Source of the DNA: Corythucha ciliata
Lineage: Eukaryota; Arthropoda; Insecta; Hemiptera; Tingidae
Assembly (NCBI GenBank): GCA_038030265.1
Contig: CM075942.1
Coordinates: forward strand, 14,156,029-14,220,028
Reading direction: 5' to 3'
Length of the DNA stretch: 64,000 bases
Positions 11,403-24,167 of the stretch are shown here, piece by piece. Every line of letters begins with the position of its first letter. The first letter of the stretch is position 1. Under the pieces are notes generated by a model that was not told where the DNA came from, made no database searches, and saw only the letters and a program-made list of their open reading frames with translations. Made by a program: the position numbers and the translations under genes.

Positions 11403-12695
11403 CTTGATTTTAAAAAAATATATTTTACAATTTTTTTTTTTGTAATTTCGTCGTTAGGGATAGGGGAGCAGCGTTTACATGTGCGGTGGCAGCTGAAATG
11501 GTCCCCGAGTTCGGTACTCGTGTACGAGTTCTGGAGAGTAGATGGCCAGTCTCTTGTTTGGGTTGACTGATACTAAGACGTTCCCAATATAAGTCTAAGT
11601 AGAAAAGTACATTATATAAGTATATTCATCATGTTATTTAACATCCCCTCACCAACATCACCTACTACCGTAATAAAGCTACTTTGATTTTCATTAAAAA
11701 TTGGGGCTTTTTGATGACAGAAGTAACACGCTGGGGAGGGTGCTTCCGCGGGTAAATACGATTTGTTGAGTGCGGAGGAGGGAAGCTTTCCACATTACCC
11801 TCGCCAACAGCTATCCATCATTCTTTACCGAACATTAATCTTATCTTTCTCAGCATCCCCTTCTTCCCCTTCCCGCGATCTCATCATTCCATAAGCTTCC
11901 GCTTAAGCCATTAACCCGTCTCGTGTATTTTATCAGGTTATATGATTCACAACCCTTCCATTTTCTAGCTTGTCTCATGATTACATGGAATTGACAGTGC
12001 TTTATGATGAAGGGTAAAGTATTATATAAGCTCATTTGCGGCACCTCTTATTTAATCAAAATACTCAGCAACCTCTTCAGTGTTCAAAATGTTCCCGCAT
12101 TACGCTGAACGGAAAACATGAATTTTTTTTTTAAAGTTGTATTTCAAAAAATGCTCACTCCCTCTCAACATGTCCGAGGTTTTTCCAACAGTAATGTGCT
12201 TTTTTTTGAATTAATGAACGCCCAACTCACGAACAACTGTTCCATTTAAAACTACGTTCACTTCCCTTCATCTTCGGGGTGGCGATGAGAGTGAAGGAGG
12301 AGGGGAAAGGAATCCTTCCGACCGTGATTTTTCCCCCCTGGAGATCACTCATTAAAATTGCACGGAGTTTCTGTTCCAATTATCCAATCATTATAATAAC
12401 AGCACTTCGCTGGAGGTGGGTCTGACTCTCTCTCTCCGGGCTTACAAGTTTTCCTCTCATTCGCATTATTTTTCTTTTGTGAGTCGTTGAGGGAAAGCTT
12501 ATAGTATTCGTCAGCGATAAACAGGTTTGCCCTTGGCATCTAATGACTTTTACGAGTAGAAAATCTAAAACAGAATGTGAATTAGAACTTTGGAATGTAT
12601 AGAATCCACTGTACTCCTCAGTTTGGTGTAATGTGACGATTCTATGAACATTTAACTGCAATTATTCACGCTCCAGAAAACTTTGATTCTTGAAG
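11403..12695. other. No gene seen; probably 5' intron or upstream of the myosin
   Basis: The exon ending at 11402 begins with a splice acceptor, so transcription of the myosin must start further right. I searched this stretch on the minus strand for the N-terminal motor motifs (GDVLVSVNP-like) and found none. The sequence is AT-rich with scattered simple runs. Confidence 0.45.
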
Positions 12696-14441
12696 CAGGG
12701 TGAATACGTATAAGTGTAAAGAAAAAAATTGAGTAAAAGTAGACCTCATTTGCGATCGAAAACCCCCCATAACCATGGTCCGAGCGGTTAAAATTGAGAA
12801 TGCGCACTCATGTTTTGTTCTTGAGGCAAATAAGCGGATAAAAGTTTGCAAAAGTGCTAATATTCGTGCCCACTTACTCTAGACCAGAATTGACAAAATG
12901 CCATTTTGGGGCTGAAATTGAGATAAATGGCTAATTCACGGCTGAAATTAATGAGAAAAATCTCTGATTCATCGACAGAAGTGAGAAAAAGTGCTAAATC
13001 GCGGCTAAAATTAGAGAAATACATATATACCTAATTCGCCGGGTAAAAAGGTTACTTCACGGCTAGAATAGAGAGAAACGCTAAAATCGCGGATAAGTAT
13101 TTTAAAAAACAGTAATTCACGGTTAAAATTACAAAACTTGCTAATTTACGGATAAATTCACCAATGGTTTAGCGAAAAAGCGCTAATTCGCGCCTAAAAT
13201 TACGAAAAATAAATTCATGGCTTATTCAGAACGCAAGTTCGTGGCTCAGACAGAGAAAAACTGCTAATTCATGGCTAAAAGTGAAAAAATCACTAATTCG
13301 CGGGAAATAATGAGAAAAATTTCTAATTGACGGATAAAATTGGGAAAATCGCTCTTTAGCGGCTAAAATCACGAAATCCCGGCTAAAGTGGAGAAAATGG
13401 CTAAATCCCAAATGTGGGGAAAATCACTAATTTTCTGTTGATGTTGAGAAGAAGCACTGAAGTGTGGAAAAACTGCTAATTCGCGGCTTCTAAATGTAAC
13501 TTCGTGGCTGAAAGTAAACAAAATTGCTAATCCACGGCTAAATGACAAAAAGGCGCTAATTTGCGGATAAAATTAATAAAAAGCGTTAATTCGCGCCGAA
13601 AATTGGGAAAACTATCATTCGTGGTTCGCTAGGAGGTTAAAGTTAGTTAAAACGCTAATTCTCGACTAAAATCAAGATAACATTTAGGGGACTAAGGGTT
13701 AGGTCGACAATATCCGTTTAAGCCTTGCTAAGGGTTCAAACGAGTTTGTAGTCAAAATGCTAATTTCTGATTGGGTTGTAAGCACCTAAGCTCAGCTTAG
13801 TGTTGAACGGAACCCTAAACCCATGTAGTCGACCCGGGCCTAAATAGGTAACATTATTCCTAATTTACTCAAATTGAGTAAAAATGGCCAGTCGCGGTTT
13901 CCGGAGGCAACTTCGTGGCTAAAATTAGAAAATAGCGCTCATTTACGGGAGACAAATCGCTCATTAGCGGCTATAATAAGGGAAAACACAAATTCATTGC
14001 AAGGAAAATCGCTAATTTGCGGCTAAAATGAGACAAATCGCTAGTTCGCGGCTGACATAGAGACAAATCGCTTTCACCTTTGAAATTGAGAAGAAGGGAT
14101 GACGTCGGAAAAAACGCTAATTCGCGCCTCCTGAAGGCAACTTCATGGGGGGGGGGGGACGCTGGTGAAAAAATTCGCCCGTGGGTGCCAAATGTCTGTA
14201 AGGTCGGCACTGTTGACGTTATTGAGCAGGCCCCAGTGCGTTTTATTCAGACTCAGAGCGTTACGGAATTTTGCTAAATATCAAAATGTAGTGCTCAAGG
14301 TGGGGTGGGGGTGGTGAGGATGGGTGGCCTGCCTGAATTCTTACAAAAGTTGGCCGGTCCTGGTTTATGGGGTGTTTTAGATCGCAAATGAGGTCTAATT
14401 TTACCCAATTTTTTTCTTTACACTTATACGCATCCATCCTG
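12696..14441. mobile_element. TIR element (CAGGGTG ends) carrying a ~30-bp repeat array
   Basis: The left end 12696-12781 and right end 14356-14441 are inverted copies over about 86 bp. Both carry GTATAAGTGTAAAGAAAAAA and AGACCTCATTTGCGATC. The outer bases are CAGGGTG on the left and CATCCTG on the right. Nearly all the interior is a degenerate minisatellite. No transposase frame is visible. The same terminal sequence reappears at 18291, so the family is dispersed. Confidence 0.75.
12880..14140 (+). repeat. Degenerate ~30-bp array, type A, forward orientation
   Basis: Units of about 28-33 bp follow the pattern GCTAATTCGCGGCTAAAAT then T/A-GAGAAAAA. Dozens of imperfect copies are present, each with many substitutions and small indels. 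There is no open frame across the array. Short unrelated stretches, for example around 13690-13860, interrupt it. Confidence 0.8.
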
Positions 14442-16278
14442 TACAGTTTCTTTCAAATCAACAGAAACTTGGTGAGATTAGAATTACCATTATTACCCCC
14501 CCCCCCTGCCCATGGCTTCTTTAGTTTATGTTCCCTTATGATTAAATCGAACTCCCTCCCCACCCATGATAATAGCGTAAAATGGGTGCAGTTACGAGTT
14601 GATTACGCATGCTGGGCATGAATAGTTGTCTGTGGAAACTGTATGCGCATTTTTTCAGCTCTATACAAAGGCAGGGATTTTTTATTTATTAGGTATCAAG
14701 TGAACGTTGAAAATGGTAAGTTCTTAGGAGCCGACAGACATTGTTAATCAAAATCAGTGCATTGCATTAGTTCGCACATTGCGCGCAGCGGCGTTAAAGA
14801 TAAATGTAGCGAAGGGAGCACACTTCACGAAGAAGGTATATTAGCGCCTTAATTATATCATTTTCATGAGTTAATACCCAATAACTGTAGAGCACCTAAG
14901 CTTCAGTCTGGTGCCTTACTCTACTTCCACCTTTTTATCGCGTAGAAAATTGAATTTTGTGGTTAGAGTTCACGGGTTGCCTAGCACAACCGCTTCTATA
15001 TAGGCAAGGAGATCTAAAATGGCGAGGTATGGCGGTGAAATAGATATTGAATCCTAGGAGCTGGGGAAGGATAGAGAGAGAGTTAGACAATTTGGCTTAA
15101 AGGGTTAATTACAGAGGTATTACTGGGGAAAGGGGTGTAATTTGGAACATAATACAAGTGGTAAAGGGGTGGGAAAGGGAATAATAAAGGGAAGTAGCAA
15201 TAAACTATAGTCGATCCCGGGTGTAGGCCTATCATTCCAACTCTCTCCCTTCGAGAGAATCCCTAATAATCTGAGGTAAGAGCATATTCCAAACCACTTC
15301 TCCCACCGCCCCACTGCTCGTATACCTTTTAATCCGCCATTCCTGTCTGAGGACAATTCACTTTTCCGAGTACTTTATGTCAACAGGCGTCGAAATGAAA
15401 TCTGTTGCGCATTGATGAGGAGAGGGATGGCGGGTGGCTCTCTCATTGAACAGTTAAAAAACAATTTTTATTTGGTTCACGTAAAAGTGAGAGGGAGCAT
15501 CTCTCCCTCTTGGAAATTTCTCGTAAACTCTGGGGAAATTGACTTTTTCCTTCCTGAAAAGAGAATCCAGTGAAAAATGTTCCACAGAGAAATCATGGCG
15601 TGAATAATTCAGAGAATCGAATGTCACATCGAGCGGGTAATGCGGGTTTTCATGGAAGGAAACTGAGTGAGAGCCGTGGGTGTAGTTGAGGAGCACCCCC
15701 TAAGATTATACATAGAGTGCCAATGTTCAATTTCATTTTTTTTTTTTTTTTTTTTTCTGACTCCGTTCGATAACTGGGGGAAAAAACGTCTACATGAGTA
15801 AAAGGGTACGGAATTCTAATCTTTTGGTACGCCAAATAGGAATAATAATATCGGCGTTCATACATGCCAGGGCTACGTAGCTATCCAAGTTGGTAATTTA
15901 GCCCGAAAGCCTTACAATTTTCCAAAACAAGCTTAGTCATTTTCCCAAAAACAGAGGCCATTCATTCTATTAGTTCTGTACATTCTATTAATTCTATCCC
16001 AAAGAGTGACTATCTGCTGGAAGCGTCAATTATTCCCGAGAAAGGGAGAAATCGACTCAGTGCTTTAAGTAACCACGCAGTCGTTGCTCCGTTTCTTAGG
16101 GCGTTGGATGGCGTTGTTGGTTTCGTAACGTATTGGTCGTGAGAAACGCCTTTTTACTCTTGCCAATCGTTTTCAAACCACCCAAAGGTGTATTTGCCAA
16201 CAGCTAGCACTGCTGTGAGCCCCTGGCCCACGGAAAATGTCTGGCGGTCCCAGAAGTGACCATAAAAAACGTCCTTTA
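14442..16278. other. Intergenic, nothing recognised
   Basis: No exon, RNA gene or clear transposon end was found. A C run lies near 14498-14507 and a T run near 15738-15757. Short minus-strand open frames near 15120-15360 and 15450-15870 show no family features. Confidence 0.5.
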
Positions 16279-16811
16279 GTGCCGTCTTTAGGTGGGGGCC
16301 CGACGGGCCTGGGCCCGGAGTCCCGCGTCAAAAAGGGCCCCGGATTCTTCAGATTTATCTCTTAGTATGGGAAGAAAGATACTCATCATCTATCGATAGG
16401 CGACCAACGTTGATCGAGCCTTGGATAAAATATATATTTTTTTATTAGCCATTAGCGCAACGATGAAGGGGTGGGGGAGCTCAATGTGGCCCATGCACGC
16501 ACAGTAAATATTGCACATCATAAGGGGTACACAATAAAATTGAACGTCCACGGTTAGTATTGATGGGTTGCTCAATATGTATATCTATTGTGCCGAGTTA
16601 TGCCCATTATTCTATTTGCAAGCAATTGACAAATAAAGTGTACTTGCTTCGGCAATACATGTACTAAAATTATAAAAATAAAGAACGAACCCACATATCG
16701 CGCAATATATTGAACATGTAGGGTAAACGTCAAAATATAAGGCAATTTATTGTGGAATAATTAATTATTGTGCGTGAATAGACTGCTTAAAGGTAACGGG
16801 GAGAGGAGGAG

Positions 16812-17905
16812 ACCTTAGCTAATGCGCGGCAAAAATAGTTCTACACTCAGATTCTCGGTCGAAATTGAAAAAAAAACTCGAGGCTGAAGTTGAAAATATG
16901 GCCCCTTTCACAGCTAAAATTGAAGAAAAAGCGCTGATTAGGGACTAAAATTGAGCAATATGAATATAATTGAGAAAAACACTTGTGAATAAAATTAAGG
17001 AATAGCATACAATCATAGCTGAAATTGAAAAATCTGAAATTCAGTATTTCCGCGGGCAGCTTCACGGACGGTTAAAAATGCTGATTCGCGGCTAAAATGA
17101 AGAAAAAGTGTTCATTTACTGCCAAAATGGGAAAAAATTACGGTTTCTAACCGCCACTTTCGGGCTGAAATAAAGTGCTAATTCATGTCTAACGTGAAAG
17201 AAATTGCTAATTCGTGGCTATAATCGCGAAAAACTCATACTGTCGAATAGCGCTAATTGAGCAAAACGCTCATTCACGCCAATTCACAGATTAACAATTT
17301 GAATAAAAAATAGCTAGTTCGCAACTTGAATCTTATCGGTGAATTCGTGCTCGTGCCTTGATAAGTCACGAATTGGCGTTTTCTCCACACTTTAGCGCCC
17401 TTCTTCTCAATTTCATCGGTGAATTAGTAGTCGGTAATTTGTCTACCAATGCGCGACTTCTCTCGATTTTTGGCTCTAATTCGTGTTTTCCCTGACTTAA
17501 GCCATTATTCAATTGTCCAAATTTTATCCGCGAATTATCGCATTTTCTTTATATTAGATTAGTTATTTTTTTCACATTGAATTGCGTTTTTTTCAATTGA
17601 GTTCACGAAGAAGCGAATTATAGTGTTTTTGTAATTTTAGGCGCGAAGTATCGTATTTATTATAATTAGCTAAATTATAAATAGCTAGTTGTCTAAATTT
17701 TAGCCCCGAATCAGCGCAATTTTGGTTCTGGAAGTTTCATCTAGAAACCTCAAATCAGCACTTTTTCGCAATTTTGGCCACGAATATTAGCAGTTTCCAA
17801 CATTTTATCCACATTCTTGCCCCGAGAATAGCAAATTAGTGAGTTTTCACAGTTTTAGTCTCCTAAGGAACCCCAGACAATAGAGATCAGCGAATTTTCT
17901 CTATT
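16812..17905. repeat. Type A array with an orientation switch near 17325
   Basis: From 16812 to about 17320 the units read forward (GCTAATTCGCGGCTAAAAT). From about 17330 to 17905 they read as the reverse complement (TTTTAGCCGCGAATTAGC-like). The two halves therefore form a long, very imperfect inverted arrangement. Confidence 0.75.
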
Positions 17906-17984
17906 TTAGCTGCGAAATTGCCTCTAGAAGGCGCCAAGACAATTCCAATGCTCCTTTTTAACAAATTTTCAACTAAACAAGTTC

Positions 17985-18288
17985 TTTCTGTCTGTGAAAT
18001 GGATCATTTCAATGAGCCAACCCCACAGCAAACTCGAAATCCACGAAATTGGGTTTTCAGCAAGCCCAAAAGCCACGCAATTGGGTTTTCAACGCAAGGG
18101 TTTCAGATCTTCAGCGCGTAAACCCCACGAAATTAGCGTTTAAGTGAGCCAAGGAGCAGGATCGCGAAAATGCTTTTATTAGTGTGCTAAAACCACTTCT
18201 TTGTGGTTTTAAATGAGACAACTCCGCGAAATTGGGGGTTCATAAAAAATCGGCGAAATTTAGGGGTTTTAGGGAATGAAATCAGGTA
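17985..18288 (+). repeat. Degenerate ~30-bp array, type B
   Basis: Units follow CCACGAAATTGGGTTTTCAG then (C/A)GAGCCAA. The block aligns over several hundred bases with 40880-41190 and with the reverse complement of 62200-62470, including the non-repetitive phrases GATCATTTCAA(T/C)GAGCC and GTGAAAATGCTTT. It is thus a fragment of a larger repeated element and not an isolated array. Confidence 0.75.
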
Positions 18289-18290
18289 TA

Positions 18291-19824
18291 CAGGGTGAAA
18301 GGGGATAAGTGTGACAAAAATTGTTGGGTGATAGTAGGCCTCATTTGCGACTGAAATCACCATATACACCATGGTCCGAAAATCAAAACACTTCGAGATA
18401 TGATTTTTCTAACGATTTTTTAACTAACGGCAAGAAACTCGCATTCAATTTGAATTTTTGCAACTTTTGGGGATGTATTCGGAAAAAGAACACTATTTTC
18501 TGTCAGGATTAGCCATTTTCGATAGACGTTAACTATTTTATGTGCCCATAAATGCGGCTCAAAGTCGTGCAAATTGAGAATTTCATTTAAAAAAAAAAAG
18601 TCAGAGTGTACGAACAACCCCCAACGAAAAGAAAAAGAAAAACATCTTTTAAGTGTCCTTTACAAAAATATTCATGAGCGTTTTCTTAGTTGATAGGCGA
18701 GTTTCGTCAGAAATTACCATTTTTTAAAAAAATATTGTTTTTTCTCTTCAAAATCGCTTGTTTTGACCTAAAAAGTTCGATCAATCTTTGTGATTTTAAC
18801 ACGCTAAAAAGGTATAAAACCACATACAAAGCTATCCTTGGAGTGGAATTCAATGTGTGCGCCTACCAAAGTATCAAAAAATGTCGCCCCGGCAGCTGGC
18901 TGTTGGGTTAAGTGCAGTACACCACCACAAGTTTCGACGTTTTTAGTTATTTAGCTATTATTCGGCATTAATTAACATTTCATTTTGTTACTCGACATTT
19001 TTATGGCCATTCTTGCTGAATAATCGCAAATTAAGTTAAATTAACGAAATTCGTATTTCGTGAAATGTACTCTGTCCGACACCCCAGCTGCCGGAGCGAC
19101 ATTTTTTGTTACTTTGGTAGGCGTGCATAATCAGTTCGATTCAACGTCTAGCTTTGTATAAGGTTTTAATGCTTTTTATCACGATAAAATCACAAAACTT
19201 GTTCACATTTTTCAGGTCAAAACAAGCGATTTTGAAGAGAAAAATCATTATTTTTTCTAAGAAATCGTCGACGAAAAATCACCAAACAACTAAGAAAACG
19301 CTTATGACTATTTTTGAAAAGGACACTTTAAAGATGTTTTTCTGCATAACGGGTTGTCCGTACACTCTAATTTAGTGTGGACAAACGGGGACTGACTTTT
19401 TTTTAAAAAAAAATAAAATCCCCGATTAGCACGACTTTGACCTGCATTTAAGGGCACATAAAATATTTAACGTCTATAGAAAATGGCTAATCCTGGCAGA
19501 AAATAGTGTGCTCTTTCCGAATCCATCACCAAAAGTTGCAAAAATTCAAACTAGTGCAAATTGGATTTTTTTAGTGAGTCAGCCCTGCAAAATTGGGATT
19601 TTAAAAAGCAAAATCCGTGAAATTGGACTCTTATCATGCCACCCGGTGAAATTGGTTTGTCAGCTACAAAAATTGGAGATATTGTTATTTTTAGCGAGCG
19701 AAATCAGGGAAATTATTTAAATGTCGTTTTGGCGACAAAAATCGACTAAATTTGATTCTGGCGAGCGAAATCCGAAAAATTCGTTTCTTAGTCAGCCAGA
19801 CTCGCAAAATCGGTGGTGACCCTG
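18291..19824. mobile_element. Foldback element with ~470-bp inverted arms
   Basis: Arm 18437-18905 is the inverted copy of arm 19085-19556. The arms share CAAAATCGCTTGTTTTGACC, GCGTTTTCTTAGTTG, CGCCTACCAAAGTA and TGTCGC(C/T)CCGGCAGCTG. The loop is about 180 bp. The left boundary TA-CAGGGTGAAA and the next ~90 bp match the ends of the 12696-14441 element. On the right, beyond 19557, type B array replaces the expected arm before a CCCTG-TA. No coding frame is supported. Confidence 0.75.
19557..19820 (+). repeat. Type B array, short block
   Basis: Units of GCAAAATTGGGATTTT and GTGAAATTGG type are spaced about 30 bp apart, between the right foldback arm and the CCCTGTA at 19821-19826. Confidence 0.65.
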
Positions 19825-20070
19825 TATGATTTGTACTTTTTGATGGTATTATCTAGTAGTGGGCCCAGCTAGATGCTCCACCAACGCTTTGATTTCGAGT
19901 TTAGTGAAGGGTAACTGCTCTCCACTGCCTCCCTCTGGCTTCGCCCATGGTTTTCGATTAAAAGTGAAAAAAGGCGAGACCAGGAAGTGCTCCCCCCTCC
20001 CCAAAGCCCCACTGAGGGGGCCCAATGTTATCCCGGGCCCGGGGCCCCAACTTTAGTAAAGACGGCCCTA

Positions 20071-23000
20071 TCTGTGCATAGGTGCTAGACAGTATCAAAT
20101 GACCCGGATTTTTCATACTGTTGGGCTCCCAGACTATCAGAAAGCAAAGACCAACGATATGTAAACTTTATATTATGCATATCGTTGGCAAAGACCGACT
20201 TAACCACACCTCGGCAATCTTGCAGCAGAATCTGTAAAATACCCCTACCCTCACCCTGCCCTCGTAGACCGCCTGTGAAGGACGCAGAATGTACTGAACG
20301 GTGGAAATCGGTTTATTACATATTAGATGTGCGTTTGAATACATTACTTAGAGATGAATTCTCCAAGTCTGAAGATATATTTTGACGGATCAGAGTGACT
20401 ATTCTCCAGTCTCCGTTTCGATCTCAGGCCTTCAGCCACCAGTGCTACTCGGTCTCGGTCTCATCAGCCCGGCAATTGAGCCGAGTACGAAGCCGATGGA
20501 CCGCCCCTCTTCTTGTTATGTTCCCTATTCTCACTGTCAGTTTGAATACTTCTTATGAGTGGTGCTTATAATTTTTTTTATCCTTTGGGGTACTTACTCT
20601 CTACCCATAACGCTTCTTCGTGCTAATTACAATATTTGAACGCTGGATTTTGTGTCATATCGTTATCTTAAAAACCAAGCCACTTACATAAATGTGATCT
20701 CTTTTGAATCGTTGATGAATATTTGAAATGAACGTTTCTTCAGATAAAGGATCAAGTAGAACTGAGTCCCAGGCGCCCACCTCTTGCTCACCGCCCATAA
20801 CACTCGGAAACCCTTATTTTCCTGCAAAAAAAAAAAAAAAAAAAAAAGAAAAAGAAAGAAAGAAAAAAGAAAGGTATTAGCTTTATAGTTTTCTCGACAT
20901 TTTGACAATAAAGAGGAGACCCAAGCGACATTTTATCCCTTCATTCAACCTCTCTCCTTTCAATTAAACTTTTCACCTTAAACAAGCCCTCGGGTTGTGG
21001 TTAAGGGTCGGTTGGCAGCTCATCGCAGCTTCCCTTCCACCACTCATTCTACTTCCTTCCGTATTTGAACAGTTGTATACAGTTCCTTGAGTAAATTGCC
21101 ATCAAATGAAAGTACTATGATTATGACGCTGAAGACTGCGATATTTAATAGCCCGTAAATAGAAATATTTTAGGTGTATCAACATTTTTGCGATTTGTAT
21201 AGTATGATAGAATGTGTGGGTTCAGTGTAGATTTCTTACATTTAAGCTTGTGTGATAAGTCTCTTCAATATCTTATCGTTCAATATGTATCGTGAAGTTC
21301 TAACTAACCAAAATTAATCTTCTCCGTCCTCTTTTTCGGTTGTATCTCACAAGATAGTGGGTTGTGGTGAATTACAGGGTGGTTATGGGTTTATATACAG
21401 AGAGTATGTTGTTGGTAAAAGGGAGCAGCCGTGAGATGGAGATGTTTTCAAACAATGACTTTAATTGAAAAATGATTCATTTTTTGGGACTGTTCTGGTT
21501 TCTTATTCTTCATTTCCTGAGGTTTACCGTCCTGGGCTGAAGGAATCGTCAGAGAAAATGTGTTTCGTTTTTCTTTTTTCAAATTCGGAAACACGTTATG
21601 AATGGAGGGGAGAGGGTGTCAATTTCTTATTGTTATTAGAAAAAATATGTTTGGTTGATGGCAGTAGCTGTGAACGTCTTTTGGTTATTTACTTTTCAAG
21701 ATTTCAAATAAAAGGCCTCCAGGCATCTGGTAAAAGAATTCATTCATCTCTGTTTTCATTTCTTTTTTTCTTTATTTCAATGGCTTCTCGGAGCTTTCGT
21801 TTTTTCCACGAAGTTTCTATTGCCAGTATTTTGATTTCTTCGAATTTGATAACGTGTGATTGCTGTAGATTGAAAATGCTCGAATACGTATTTAATTTGT
21901 CTCAAAGAAGAAGTATAACCGCATTTTGAGTCCTGCTGAAACTTCACGCCGCAAACTTTTTGTTTTCTCAACTTCTTGGTACAAATTGTCTTTGATACTT
22001 CTCGGTTTTTGTTACTATTATTAATTGGCAACAGCAAATGAAGGAAATCAAAGTAATTTAATATTCATTAGAGAGAAAAAATGAAAAAACTTATTTTACT
22101 ACCGACTTCTTTTTTTATTACAATTAAAAGAACCGCAGAAAATCGAAGGGACTACTTTTGTGTTGTTATAATGGTGAGGGAACTTGAATTTTTTGAAAAC
22201 TTTGAATGATGGAAAACTGGGGCGAAAAGAATGATGCGATAGGGGCGGTGCATGATGCTGATAGAGTGAGGGGAGGGGGTAAAGAGTTGAGATTTGTAAC
22301 TTAATTGCTTCCTTCGAACTCTCCTCTTAAAAGGAGGAAAATAAGAAGAGGATCAATGCAAGTCAACCGCGCTATTCCGTTCCGTTATCATCCCCATTCA
22401 GAACCCTCACCCAGCTACCTCCCTCCACCCCGCCTTATCAACCCGTGTGAAATGAAAAGAACCTCATCTCCCAAACCCTGATGGACGGAATGGTTGAATG
22501 AGTGTGTACGGTAGAGGGAGGGGGGGTGTTGGAGAGTTGCGGTGAGGGATATAAGCTCCCTGGAAGAAGGGTCGTGAGAAAGCGGAAAATCTATCGATGC
22601 CTTCGGCTTGTCGAGAAAAGACCTATCTCTCTTCATCGAAACTCATTTTTTCAGAAGAAGGAGGGCTTGTGGTTTATTCAGAAGTATGGGACGGATATTA
22701 AGAGTTAAAGTAAGGGATATTGCACGAATTTTCGTATCAGAAAAGGAAAGGGGTGCAAAAAGTATCACTTCATAAATCTCGAAATTCTCCAAGATACAGG
22801 CTCCAAACCGAAGATAGTGATTCTAAAATTTATTTTAGTACCTACGAAAGAGTAAGTTTTCTGGACATCAGGGAATCCCCCCTAACGACGATATCATTTT
22901 TTGTGAAAAATGTTGCTATTACCGGCAATTTGCGTTCTTTGTTGAGTATCTGCTCACTACAGCAATACAGAACCCTCTTCCCACTTATAAACCATTCAAT

Positions 23001-24167
23001 TCTGTCGAAAGATGAAACAATAAATTATTCTATCACAGAAAATACACAGAAACAATGCTTGATTGTTTGGGACCCGATTGAAGGTCTTTAGGTAATTGAA
23101 AGCAAACCGGAGCAGGACGAGTCGTCCTAAAGAATCTGTCGTACTCATAAGCATCTGAGTTGAATGTAGTGTTGAAGCGTTACACACATAGTAAGCGTTA
23201 GTAAATGTATATGTGATGGGAATTTGGCCAACTACCGTTAACCCTCTTTCTTCTTTCGCTATCTTTGGCTTCGAACACTCCAAGGAGTAGAATAATGGGG
23301 AGAGGAGAGGAATTTTTGGATTCTTTCCTTCGAAAAGCGACAGCGAATTTTTTTTTTATGATACATTGCTGCGGCATTACTGCGTGTAATCGGTTTCGAC
23401 AGTTTTTTTTTTCAATTTTTTTTTGTCCATTTGTTTAATAAATTATTCATATTTTTTTTTACTTTGAATCTAATGAGAATTGTGAATAAACCATTTTCGC
23501 TGTCACTAACAGCTAATGATCAAAACAGAGTTGGTGGAAGTCTATCCGACCATTGAAAGGCGGGGGGGGGGTATATCAAGAAAGTCCCCTTCCCCCTCAA
23601 CCCACTGAATTTGTATTGAAATTATTTCGGATGAAATCAATGCTAATTAATGCAACCATGTACGTATTATGTAATTGAATCTCGTGTATAGACAGGCCCA
23701 ACGTGCAGTTGCTTCCAAAAAGGAGCCAAACCTCCGAAATAGTTATTTTAATGCCCCTAACTAAGCTTGCACTAAACAGAGCTAATCATTCGACGTTCGT
23801 TTTAGAAGGGCCAAACCCGTCTTTGGGTTTTTAGGCGCCGAATCCACAAAATTAGCAAGAAAGAGAACTTCACGTGTAATGAGGAATTTTCACATTTTCC
23901 AAAAATATTTGTTTTCGATTAGGCACATCAATCCTTCCACGTAAATAAATAAATAACAATTTTAAACCCTTCAGAAATATTTTTTATTTCCGAACAAAAG
24001 TTGGCATATTTGAAATATTGAAATCCCGCCAAAACGAACATTTTCCGCAACGTAATCGTCGTTGTATTCTCTGTCCTTTTCATGCCTCTAAATAGCTCAT
24101 CTGTTTATCCTCCACTATTAAAACGTACAAAAACCGACTGTGCCACGTTGTTTGGGATGCCTAGTTG
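20071..24167. other. Intergenic, no gene recognised
   Basis: This is 4 kb of AT-rich sequence with no exon I can support. A small palindrome with CCAACGATATG arms lies at about 20151-20191. An A-rich run starts near 20826 and grades into GAAA repeats to about 20875. Open frames of 154 codons (21465-21929) and 123 codons (22720-23091) have no domain, signal or splice context and read like chance frames. A G run is near 23562-23570. Confidence 0.5.

Larger units (their letters stand above)
16279..20070. mobile_element. Large composite element with inverted GC-rich termini
   Basis: The left end reads GCCGTCTTTAGGTGGGGGCCC at about 16281. The right end is its inverted counterpart, GGGGCCCCAACTTTAGTAAAGACGGCCCTA, ending at 20070. 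Matching right-type ends (CTAAAGACGGCCCTG) close similar blocks at 41464 and 63415. The interior holds type A array in both orientations, type B array and a large foldback. No transposase is seen, so it looks non-autonomous. The ends resemble hAT-type MITE termini, but a target duplication was not identified. Confidence 0.6.

Noticed and set aside
12880..14140. CRISPR-like regular repeats
   Set aside because: Units are contiguous and degenerate without unique spacers, and the genome is eukaryotic.
21465..21929. 154-codon plus-strand open frame
   Set aside because: No domain, odd Phe/Ser-rich composition from AT-rich DNA and no promoter or splice support.
22720..23091. 123-codon plus-strand open frame
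   Set aside because: No start context, homology or conserved pattern. Likely chance.
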